Positions 8,336 to 15,485 of a DNA stretch of 64,000 bases are shown piece by piece. The DNA lies in contig NZ_CP118611.1 of the NCBI RefSeq assembly GCF_028993555.1, positions 1,110,001 to 1,174,000 on the forward strand. The letters are read 5' to 3'. Numbering within the stretch: position 1 is the first letter of the stretch; every line of letters begins with the position of its first letter. The stretch comes from Ensifer adhaerens. Lineage in GTDB: Bacteria; Pseudomonadota; Alphaproteobacteria; Rhizobiales; Rhizobiaceae. The notes under the pieces are model-generated. The model searched no databases and was not told where the DNA came from. It worked only from the letters and a program-made list of their open reading frames with translations. The position numbers and the translations under genes are program-made.

Positions 8336-9787
8336 ATGGCATTGAAAGTGGGGAAGAATTTTAAGGGCGGGCTTTTTTCCGTTCTGCTCGCGACAACCGT
8401 ATTTGCAAGTGGCGCCGCGGAAGCGATGACGCTGAGGGAAGCGCTTCAGATTGCGATGGAATCGAATCCGGAAATCGGGCAGTCGATCGAGAATCGCGAG
8501 GCAATCGAATTTGAACTGCGGCAGGCGCGCGGTCTCTATCTGCCGAGCATCGACGTCGAAGCTTCGACGGGTGTTCAACATCTCGAGGACGAGGCCCGCC
8601 GCCTTGGTTCAATCGAGAATGATCCGCTCTATCCTTCCGACGTCGGCCTGACCATCACGCAGAAGCTGTTCGACGGCGGTGGTCGTCGCGCTGAGCTGGA
8701 GCGTCAGGCGGCGCGCGTCGACAGCGCCTCCTTCCGCGTTCTCGAACGGTCAGAAACGATCGGTCTGCAGATCGTCCGCGAATATTTCGAGTATATTCTC
8801 CAGCAGCAAATCGTCGCCGAAGCACGCAAGAACGTCGGCGTGCACCAGTCGATCCTGTCGGATATCAGTTCGCTGATCTCAGGCGGCGCGCTGACCGATG
8901 CCGACCGACAACAGGCGAGTGAACGCCTGTTGTCGGCCAAGGCGCGTCTGCAGGAAGCGGAGGAAGCGCTCGAAACCGTCAAGATCAGCTTCAACCGCCT
9001 GGTCGGCCAGCCGATCACGAAGCCGTCCATGCCGAAGTCGGTGGCCGGCGTCCTGCCAAAGACGCTGGAGACGGCAATCGGTATTGCCCGCGGCAACAAC
9101 CCGCGCATCAAGGCCGCCGATTCCGACATCAGCGCTGCCGACTCGCAGGTGAAGGCTGCGCGCTCGAACATGCTTCCGGAAGTCTTCGCGGAAGGGCGCG
9201 TGCGCACGGGCAACGATATCGGCGGCGAGACCGGCAACAGCTGGGATGCTCAGGCGCGGATCGTGGCGAAGTGGAACCTCTATCGTGGCGGTATCGACAT
9301 CGCCAACGAGCAGGAGCAGATGCGCCGTGCAAGCGAGCAGCGGCTGGTCTTCCACCAGGCGCATCGCGAAGTCGAGGAAGCCGTCCGCATTTCCTGGGAA
9401 CGCCGCAACAGCCAGTACGAGATCTCCCGTACGCTGAACGCGCAGGCGCAGATGAACGTACAGCTCGTCGAATCCTATCGTGAACAGCTCAAGGTCGGAC
9501 AGCGTTCACTGCTTGACGTGCTCGGTGCGCAGAATTCGCGTTTCAATGTCAGCGTTCTGGCGAAAACCTCGCAGTACGCCGCTCTGTTTGCCGAGTACCG
9601 CCTGCTTGCGGCGACCGGCCAGCTCCTGTCGACGATGCAGATCAAGGCGCCGGCCCAGGCCGAAGCCTATGCCCGCAACGAGTTCAATGTCCCGGATACG
9701 CCGCCCACGGAGACCTATCGCCGTGTACCGTCGCGCCAGACGAACGACTTGCCGCTCGATTTGTTGGCGCCGATCCGGCAGAAATGA
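8336..9787 (+). CDS. TolC-family outer-membrane channel of type I secretion
   Basis: A 483-residue outer-membrane efflux protein. A signal peptide occupies residues 1-30 (hydrophobic GGLFSVLLATTVFASGAAEA), followed directly by MTLREALQIAMESNPEI, the usual first helix of TolC proteins. Two repeats of coiled-coil hairpins follow; the second begins near LETAIGIARGNNPRIKAADSD. The C-terminal tail is proline-rich and polar. It is the exit duct for the adhesin encoded 6 kb downstream. The next gene starts 27 bases after it on the same strand, so TolC, the ABC exporter, the adaptor and the RHH protein form one operon. Confidence 0.94.
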   Translation: MALKVGKNFKGGLFSVLLATTVFASGAAEAMTLREALQIAMESNPEIGQSIENREAIEFELRQARGLYLPSIDVEASTGVQHLEDEARRLGSIENDPLYPSDVGLTITQKLFDGGGRRAELERQAARVDSASFRVLERSETIGLQIVREYFEYILQQQIVAEARKNVGVHQSILSDISSLISGGALTDADRQQASERLLSAKARLQEAEEALETVKISFNRLVGQPITKPSMPKSVAGVLPKTLETAIGIARGNNPRIKAADSDISAADSQVKAARSNMLPEVFAEGRVRTGNDIGGETGNSWDAQARIVAKWNLYRGGIDIANEQEQMRRASEQRLVFHQAHREVEEAVRISWERRNSQYEISRTLNAQAQMNVQLVESYREQLKVGQRSLLDVLGAQNSRFNVSVLAKTSQYAALFAEYRLLAATGQLLSTMQIKAPAQAEAYARNEFNVPDTPPTETYRRVPSRQTNDLPLDLLAPIRQK

Positions 9788-9814
9788 TAGTCCTCGTCAG
9801 GGTGGACACAATCG

Positions 9815-11998
9815 GTGGTAGTGCAAAGCATTGACAGGCATTTCCAGATCGGCCCGTCTTTGACTGGCTTTTCCGAGGCGTTCAAGGAGATCTGCATCTT
9901 CTTGAACCGCCCGTCGTCGGATAGCGTACTCTATTCCGACGTTCCTTTCGACGCGCGGTTGCCGAGCGCCGAAGACGTTTCACGCATTGCGGAGCGGGTT
10001 GGCCTGGAAACGGAAATCGTTTCCGGGCGCGAGATCGGCAACCGTGATTTCGTGTACCCGCTGCTGCTCGTCTTCCGCGACGGCAGCGCCATGGCGCTTT
10101 TGGAAGAGGCGCCTGACGGGACGTTGAGCCTTTCGAACAGAGCCGCGGCACTCGGCGATGCGGCGGTGAGACTGTCTGAACTGCAGCTCGGCAATCTCGC
10201 CTATGCTGTGTCCTTCTCGGCTACCTATCTCAATACGGCTTCCGGCCGTGGCGTCGGCGAGGCCCGCAACATCGACCGCAGGCATTGGCTGACAGCCACG
10301 GTCAAGCCCTTCTGGCAGGCCTATGTGCAGGTGGCGATCGCCGCCTTTTTCATCAATGTGCTGGCGCTGGCCGCTCCGCTCTTTACGATGAATGTCTACG
10401 ACCGGATTCTCCCGAACAAGGCGATCGCCACGCTTTGGGTGCTGGCGCTCGGCATCAGCACCGCCATTCTATTTGACTTCCTGCTGAAGACGGTTCGTGC
10501 CGCACTGATCGATTTTGCCGGACGGAAGGCCGATCTGAAGCTCTCCTACATGCTGTTCGAGAAGATCCTGCATGCGACGATGGCATCGCGGCCAGCTTCT
10601 ACCGGCGAGTACGCCAACAGAGCGATGCAGTATGAATTCGTTCGCGAGTTCTTCACGTCGAATACCCTGAGCACCCTCATCGATAGCCTTTTCGTCTTCG
10701 TTTTCATCGCGGCGGTCTACGCGGTCGCAGGCTGGATCGCGCTTATCCCGGCGGTTGCGTTCCTCTTGAGCCTCCTGATCGGTTACGTCGCGCAATACAA
10801 GATCGGCAACCGAGTTGCCGCTGCCTCAAATGAATCTGCCCAGCGTCAGGCGCTATTGGTCGAGACGATCAGCGCCATCGAGACGGTGAAGACGCTGCAT
10901 TCGGAAAAGCAGCTCTTGCGCCGCTGGAACGAACTGGCCAAGCATTCTTCGAACACGGCCGAGCAGATCAAGGAAATCTCCTCCTGGGCCTCACACGCGA
11001 CCCAGTTCGTGCAGCAATTGGTGACGGTCTGCATTGTCGTCGCCGGCGCCTACGAATTCACTGAGGGCAACATCTCCTCGGGTGCGATCATTGCAGCCAG
11101 CATGCTTGCCGGCCGGGCCGTCGCACCGTTAGGGCAGATCGCAATGACGCTGGCCCGACTGCGTCAGGCTATTCTGTCGCTCAAAATCCTGAATGCGGTC
11201 ATGGAGCAGCCCGAGGACCGGCCGGACACGATCGGTTTCGTCAACCGCGAGATCCGCAACGGCAGCATCACTTTCACCAATCTCGACTTCGCCTATCCGG
11301 GGACCGACCACAAAGTCGTCAGCGGCATGAATGTAACGATAAAAGCGGGCGAGCGTGTTGGCATCATTGGCCGCATCGGTTCGGGCAAGACCACGATCGG
11401 ACGGCTCCTCGCAGGCCTCTATGCGCCAAGCGCCGGACGTATTCTGCTCGATGGCGTCGACATCCGGCAGTTGCACCCCTCCGTCGTCCGCTCGGCGGTC
11501 TCCTTCGTATCGCAGAATTCCGACCTGTTTTCCGGCACCATCAAGGAAAACCTGCTGATGGCGAACCCGACCGCCAGCGATGAAGAGGTGGTCGCGGCAG
11601 CGCGACTTGCCGGCGTCGACGACTTCGTCTCCCATCATCCGCGCGGCTACGACATGCCGGTCGGCGAGCGCGGGTCCCAGCTTTCGGGCGGGCAACGACA
11701 GGCGGTTGCCATAGCCCGGCTGTTGTTGCGCAAGCCGAAGGTGGTGTTCCTCGACGAACCGTCCGGGGCCATGGATCTCGCCAGCGAGCGTGAGCTGATC
11801 AACAAGCTCTCCAATGTCTTCAGCAGCGACGTAACCCTTTTGATCTCGACGCACCGCCACAGCATGCTGAGCCTTGTCGATCGCCTGCTTGTTCTCGACC
11901 GCGGGCGCCTCGTCGCCGATGGCCCGAAGGCCGCCGTCATCGAACAGTTGCAACGACGCTCCGGGCCCACCGGACCGGCGGAGGGAGCGGGGCTATGA
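9815..11998 (+). CDS. Type I secretion ABC transporter, LapB-like, with C39-like domain
   Basis: A 727-residue fused permease-ATPase that powers export of the adhesin. Residues 1-130 resemble the C39 peptidase fold but show no catalytic Cys-His arrangement, as in the C39-like domain of HlyB/LapB that only binds substrate. Six membrane helices span about 165-450. The nucleotide-binding domain has Walker A GRIGSGKTT (about 519), signature LSGGQRQ (about 623) and Walker B VVFLDEPSGAMD (about 643). The start is a GTG at 9815, with AGGGTGG 9 bases upstream; a second GTG two codons later is possible. Confidence 0.95.
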   Translation: MVVQSIDRHFQIGPSLTGFSEAFKEICIFLNRPSSDSVLYSDVPFDARLPSAEDVSRIAERVGLETEIVSGREIGNRDFVYPLLLVFRDGSAMALLEEAPDGTLSLSNRAAALGDAAVRLSELQLGNLAYAVSFSATYLNTASGRGVGEARNIDRRHWLTATVKPFWQAYVQVAIAAFFINVLALAAPLFTMNVYDRILPNKAIATLWVLALGISTAILFDFLLKTVRAALIDFAGRKADLKLSYMLFEKILHATMASRPASTGEYANRAMQYEFVREFFTSNTLSTLIDSLFVFVFIAAVYAVAGWIALIPAVAFLLSLLIGYVAQYKIGNRVAAASNESAQRQALLVETISAIETVKTLHSEKQLLRRWNELAKHSSNTAEQIKEISSWASHATQFVQQLVTVCIVVAGAYEFTEGNISSGAIIAASMLAGRAVAPLGQIAMTLARLRQAILSLKILNAVMEQPEDRPDTIGFVNREIRNGSITFTNLDFAYPGTDHKVVSGMNVTIKAGERVGIIGRIGSGKTTIGRLLAGLYAPSAGRILLDGVDIRQLHPSVVRSAVSFVSQNSDLFSGTIKENLLMANPTASDEEVVAAARLAGVDDFVSHHPRGYDMPVGERGSQLSGGQRQAVAIARLLLRKPKVVFLDEPSGAMDLASERELINKLSNVFSSDVTLLISTHRHSMLSLVDRLLVLDRGRLVADGPKAAVIEQLQRRSGPTGPAEGAGL

Positions 11999-12059
11999 TC
12001 CATGCTCTCGACATGACGGCGAAGCAATATCGGTGCGCAAGCGGTGGGGAGGGGCCAGC

Positions 12060-13340
12060 ATGACTGAGAAACCGCCGCTTGCTGCGCGCGCTGGGCTGCT
12101 TGTCATCGGCTTGCTGATCAGCTGCTTCGTCGCCTGGGCAGCGATTGCCGAGGTCGATGAGATCGCACGCGGCGAAGGCAAGGTCATTCCGGTCTCAAAG
12201 ACGCAGATTATCCAGTCGAGCGAGCCCGGAATCGTACGCGAGATCGCGGTGCAGCCCGGTCAGGTCGTCCGCCGTGGCGATCTGATCCTGCGGCTAGACG
12301 ATACGGCCAGTGGTTCCTCGCTGGGCGAACTCGAGGCCAAAGCACGGTCACTGCAGGCGCAGATCGCGCGCCTGGAACTGGAAGAGACCGGGGCCTACGA
12401 CGCAAAATACAATTGTCCCGAAGACATCGCCAAGGCCGCACCTGAAATCTGCGCCAACGAAGAGCAACTGCTTCAGGCGAAGGCCGGCAACTTCAACAAC
12501 AAACTCTCGGTCATGCAGGCACGCGAAGGCCAGCGCCAGAAGGAACTGGCGGAAGCGCAGGCCAACATCACCCGGCTGAGCGAGAGCCTCAAGGTCACCG
12601 AACGGGAACAGGGGCTCATTGAGCCGATGGCCAAGCGCAAGCTTATCGCCCAGACGGAGCTGCTGCGGGTCGAAAAGGAACTGACCGACACGCGGGGCCA
12701 GCTCGCACTCTGGAAGGAGTCCGTCGGCAAGCTTGAGGCAGCGCTCAAGGAAGCGTCGCTGCAGGTGACCGAACTCTCCTTGCAATTGAAACAGGAAGCA
12801 CTCGCAGAAAAGACCGAGGCGCTCTCACAGCTTTCCGTGATCGAGGAAACGATCCGCGGGGCGAGCAGCCGGGTCGCCAACACCGATATCCGTTCTCCGG
12901 TCGACGGCATCATCAACACGCTGGATGTCAACACGGTCGGCGCCTATGTGACGCCGGGCGCGGTGATTGGCGGCGTCGTGCCGACATCGGAGACACTGCT
13001 TGTCGAGGCGCGGCTTTCACCGCGAGACGTCGCCTTCGTGCGCGCGGGCCAACCGGCTTTGATCAAGATCTCCGCCTATGACTTCTCGATCTATGGTGGC
13101 CTGGGCGGGATTGTCGAAACCGTCAGCGCCGACAGTCTCGTCGACCAGAACAATGGCGAGACCTATTATCTCGTGCGCGTCAAAACCGACACGGCTGCGC
13201 TTGTGAAGGACGGACGGGAATTTGCGATCATGCCGGGCATGATCGCATCTGTCGACATCATGACGGGCAAGAAGACGATCCTTACCTATCTGATGAAGCC
13301 GATCAACAAGGCGCGTGAGGAAGCTCTGCGGGAGCGCTGA
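12060..13340 (+). CDS. HlyD/LapC-family periplasmic adaptor
   Basis: A 426-residue membrane-fusion protein linking the inner-membrane exporter to TolC. It has one N-terminal membrane helix (residues 10-28), a lipoyl/barrel half near GKVIPVSKTQIIQSSEPGIV, a long coiled coil (about 95-280, with QARE, QKELAEAQANITRL and EKELTDTRGQLALWK), the closing half RSPVDGIINTLDVNTVGAYV, and the beta-barrel domain. The open frame reaches back into the exporter gene, but the ATG at 12060 follows a GGGGAGGGG ribosome site and matches the family start. Confidence 0.94.
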   Translation: MTEKPPLAARAGLLVIGLLISCFVAWAAIAEVDEIARGEGKVIPVSKTQIIQSSEPGIVREIAVQPGQVVRRGDLILRLDDTASGSSLGELEAKARSLQAQIARLELEETGAYDAKYNCPEDIAKAAPEICANEEQLLQAKAGNFNNKLSVMQAREGQRQKELAEAQANITRLSESLKVTEREQGLIEPMAKRKLIAQTELLRVEKELTDTRGQLALWKESVGKLEAALKEASLQVTELSLQLKQEALAEKTEALSQLSVIEETIRGASSRVANTDIRSPVDGIINTLDVNTVGAYVTPGAVIGGVVPTSETLLVEARLSPRDVAFVRAGQPALIKISAYDFSIYGGLGGIVETVSADSLVDQNNGETYYLVRVKTDTAALVKDGREFAIMPGMIASVDIMTGKKTILTYLMKPINKAREEALRER

Positions 13341-13343
13341 TGG

Positions 13344-13952
13344 ATGAACGATACGCAGCTTCCACCGTCCGCTGAGGACTTGAGCGCGCTGCGGTTCCGC
13401 GTCGTCAGCGTCGGTGGCCAGCGTCGCGGGATCAAGCTCGAAGAAATCTACTGGCAGTGTCTTGGTGAACTTGCCGCACGGCAGGGGCAAAAAATTGCCG
13501 ACATCGTTGCGGCCTGCGAAAGGGAGCTTGAAGGCGAAGGCAATCTCACGGCGCGCTTGCGCTATGTCGCAACGCGCTACATGCGCGACGAGCTTATGAT
13601 TGCCGGGCAACGCAGCAATCTGGCGATCGTCGCCGGCCAGGTTCGCGCCAGCCCGACGCCTGCCTTTGCGCTCACCGGAAACAAGAACATCGTCGCCTTC
13701 AACCCAGCGTTCCTCTCCTTTGTTCAGTCGCGGGTGCTGCCGTCGCAGCAATCGCAGCCAGCGCGCGGCCTGAGGCTCGCATTCGATGTTCAGTTCGTCG
13801 ATCTTGTTCGCCGCTTGAAGGCCGCTCCAGGCGAGCCGCAGCCTGCGGGCTTCACGATCGGCGTGCAGGGGCAGGTGACGCGCGGCAAGCTTAACGCCGC
13901 ACTGGCTCCGCTTGCCGACCAGGACGTGATCATCGGCTTTATCCTGGGGTGA
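13344..13952 (+). CDS. Ribbon-helix-helix (RHH_4-like) protein in the secretion operon
   Basis: A 202-residue cytoplasmic protein starting 3 bases after the adaptor stop. Residues 17-60 (RFRVVSVGGQRRGIKLEEI, then YWQCLGELAARQGQKIADIV) match the RHH_4 pattern: a basic beta strand, then two helices, usually a DNA-binding fold. Residues about 105-200 have a possible PAS-like layout (PAFALTGNKNIVAFNPAFL... and a late GFTIGVQGQVT strand), which is inference only. RHH proteins are not standard parts of a type I secretion system, so this may be an operon-specific regulator of exporter or adhesin expression. Confidence 0.75.
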   Translation: MNDTQLPPSAEDLSALRFRVVSVGGQRRGIKLEEIYWQCLGELAARQGQKIADIVAACERELEGEGNLTARLRYVATRYMRDELMIAGQRSNLAIVAGQVRASPTPAFALTGNKNIVAFNPAFLSFVQSRVLPSQQSQPARGLRLAFDVQFVDLVRRLKAAPGEPQPAGFTIGVQGQVTRGKLNAALAPLADQDVIIGFILG

Positions 13953-13962
13953 ACGTACAGAC

Positions 13963-13995
13963 GCGCCGCCCCCCGCGATGGCGGCAGGGCGGCGC
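13963..13995. terminator. Strong GC hairpin between convergent genes
   Basis: A perfect 9-bp inverted repeat, GCGCCGCCC / GGGCGGCGC, lies between the end of the secretion operon and the end of the LapG-like gene. It lacks a T-run, but its placement suggests a bidirectional transcription stop. Confidence 0.5.
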
Positions 13996-14042
13996 CGGTG
14001 AATAGGCCTGATCGGTTGAGACGTCTCAGTTGGAGCCGACGT

Positions 14043-14969
14043 TCAGCGAACAGCAATGCCTTCGCCGGGCATGACATCAGCGAAAGGTGCGGCAGACGCG
14101 ACCTTGTCACCGGTTGTCTTGATGCCATGGATCCAGGACCGATCGGCGCTGACCGAAAAGAGCGCCTGATAGCTCGGAAGCGCGCGATCGAGCTTCACCT
14201 CGTCGCTCAGGTTATCGAGAATGAAGTGGCCCTGGCTGGTCGTGATTGCGAGCACCGCGTGATAGAGGTTGCGCCGGACATCGCGCAGGACCACGATCGA
14301 CATGGCCTCCGATGGCAGGCCAGCCGCTTTCAGGGCAGCCATCTTCAGGATGGCATAGTCTTCGCAGTCACCCTTGCCGCGGGCGAGAATTTCATCCGGC
14401 GTCGCCCAGTAGTCCTTTGAACCGTAGTTCTCCGTATCCGGCAGGTAGCGCACGATGCGGTTGACCGTGCGGTTGATGCCGCCGAGCTTCTGGCGGAATG
14501 CAAGGCCGCTGGCATTTTCGATCGCCTTGCCGAGAATGCCGCGGGCGGCACAACCGCTCTCTTGTGCACAGCGATTGAAGTCCGCCGCCACGACCGCCGG
14601 ATAGACGGTCTTCCATTTGCGTGCCACCGGGATTGAAGAGACGCGGAAAGCGACCGAATGAAACACGGCGGAGGGTTCCGACTCTGCCGCCGCCTGGCCG
14701 CCGAGGCTCGGGCGAACGCTCACCGCCACCTTTTGCACCTGCCGGCTCGTCAGCGCTTCGGAAGCTTGCTTCGACCAGGTGTTGATCGTCTCCGTCGCGA
14801 CCGCTGCCAGAGGGCTTGCCATGCTCAGCATCTGCAGGAAGAGACCGGGGTGGAGCATGCCGGATTGGCCTGCCTGAACTGATGACGTCGCGGTTAGCGA
14901 CACCAGGCCGATCGCGACCGCCGAAGTCTTCAGGAATTTTCCGCAGTGCTTCCAGCTGTTCTTGTTCAT
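14043..14969 (-). CDS. LapG-like periplasmic transglutaminase-type cysteine protease (BTLCP)
   Basis: A 308-residue protein of the bacterial transglutaminase-like cysteine proteinase family. In Pseudomonas, LapG cuts the N-terminus of the surface adhesin LapA and so releases biofilm cells. A signal peptide ends near residue 33 (VSLTATSSVQA). The triad is visible: Cys202 in GDCEDYAILK, His237 in YHAVLAI and Asp252 in ILDNLSDE. The H-D spacing is 15, and Asp201/Glu203 beside the cysteine match the calcium-binding acids of LapG. The gene is divergent from the giant adhesin, its likely substrate. No LapD-type (HAMP-GGDEF-EAL) inhibitor is encoded in the window. Confidence 0.92.
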   Translation of the reverse strand: MNKNSWKHCGKFLKTSAVAIGLVSLTATSSVQAGQSGMLHPGLFLQMLSMASPLAAVATETINTWSKQASEALTSRQVQKVAVSVRPSLGGQAAAESEPSAVFHSVAFRVSSIPVARKWKTVYPAVVAADFNRCAQESGCAARGILGKAIENASGLAFRQKLGGINRTVNRIVRYLPDTENYGSKDYWATPDEILARGKGDCEDYAILKMAALKAAGLPSEAMSIVVLRDVRRNLYHAVLAITTSQGHFILDNLSDEVKLDRALPSYQALFSVSADRSWIHGIKTTGDKVASAAPFADVMPGEGIAVR

Positions 14970-15367
14970 TGCCGTGTCTCTCGGTTTCGTGAGGACACTG
15001 TACGAATGAAAAGAAAAACGCCGGTAAAGCGGTATGTATTATTTAGTATGTCCCGACTTAATACGCTTTTCGTAAAATTTTATTCAAATTTTATACTTGT
15101 GTATTCTTTCAGAACACGTCACTAGCCACTTTATGGGCGCGCGCCGGAAAAGGCATAGTTGACGGCATGACCCGCGGATTGCCGATCTTGACCGCATGTC
15201 TCGCCGCTCTTCTTGATGCTCCCGCCTCGATAAGCCTGCACGCCGAATCTATCGAAGGGTTCAGATGTGGTGGCGCACGATTTGTGGGACAACTTCATCG
15301 AGCGTCGCGTGCCCGTGTGTAAGATGGTTTCGCACCGATGACTAGAAATACTAAAATTGTACTAAGC

Positions 15368-15381
15368 TCACCAATTTTGGG
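15368..15381 (-). promoter_or_regulatory. Candidate operator shared with the secretion-operon promoter
   Basis: Exact reverse complement of 8227-8240. Here the left part also forms an inverted repeat with an upstream AAAATTG (AAAATTG, 12-base spacer, CAATTTT), so the adhesin promoter may hold two half-sites. It lies 105 bases before the adhesin ATG. Confidence 0.45.
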
Positions 15382-15385
15382 TATT

Positions 15386-15403
15386 AGCATAACATATTAT
15401 GCT
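15386..15403. promoter_or_regulatory. Perfect dyad in the adhesin promoter
   Basis: AGCATAA-CATA-TTATGCT, a 7-bp perfect inverted repeat with a 4-base spacer, 83 bases before the adhesin start and 5 bases from the shared 14-mer. It could be a regulator site; the AT content also suits a -10 region. Confidence 0.4.
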
Positions 15404-15485
15404 GTTTTTCGTTTATCTCTCCGGGAGCGATTGCGATCCAAAAAACTTGGTGTTTTCTTGCCCGCAAAGGTCGAGGGGTATTTCT

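Larger units (their letters stand above)
14970..15485. promoter_or_regulatory. AT-rich divergent promoter region between lapG-like and adhesin genes
   Basis: About 515 bases that are AT-rich at both ends. On the left are GTATTATTTAGTATG and a direct repeat AAATTTTAT (two copies near 15076-15102). On the right are the shared 14-mer at 15368-15381 and a perfect dyad at 15386-15403. In the middle, 15167-15322 could encode a 51-residue peptide with a signal-like start (MTRGLPILTACLAALLDAPA), but it has no good ribosome site and I do not call it. Confidence 0.5.

Noticed and set aside
15167-15322. 51-residue peptide with a signal-like N-terminus between lapG-like and adhesin genes
   Set aside because: No ribosome site, and the tail is arginine-rich noise. 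It may be part of the promoter region only.
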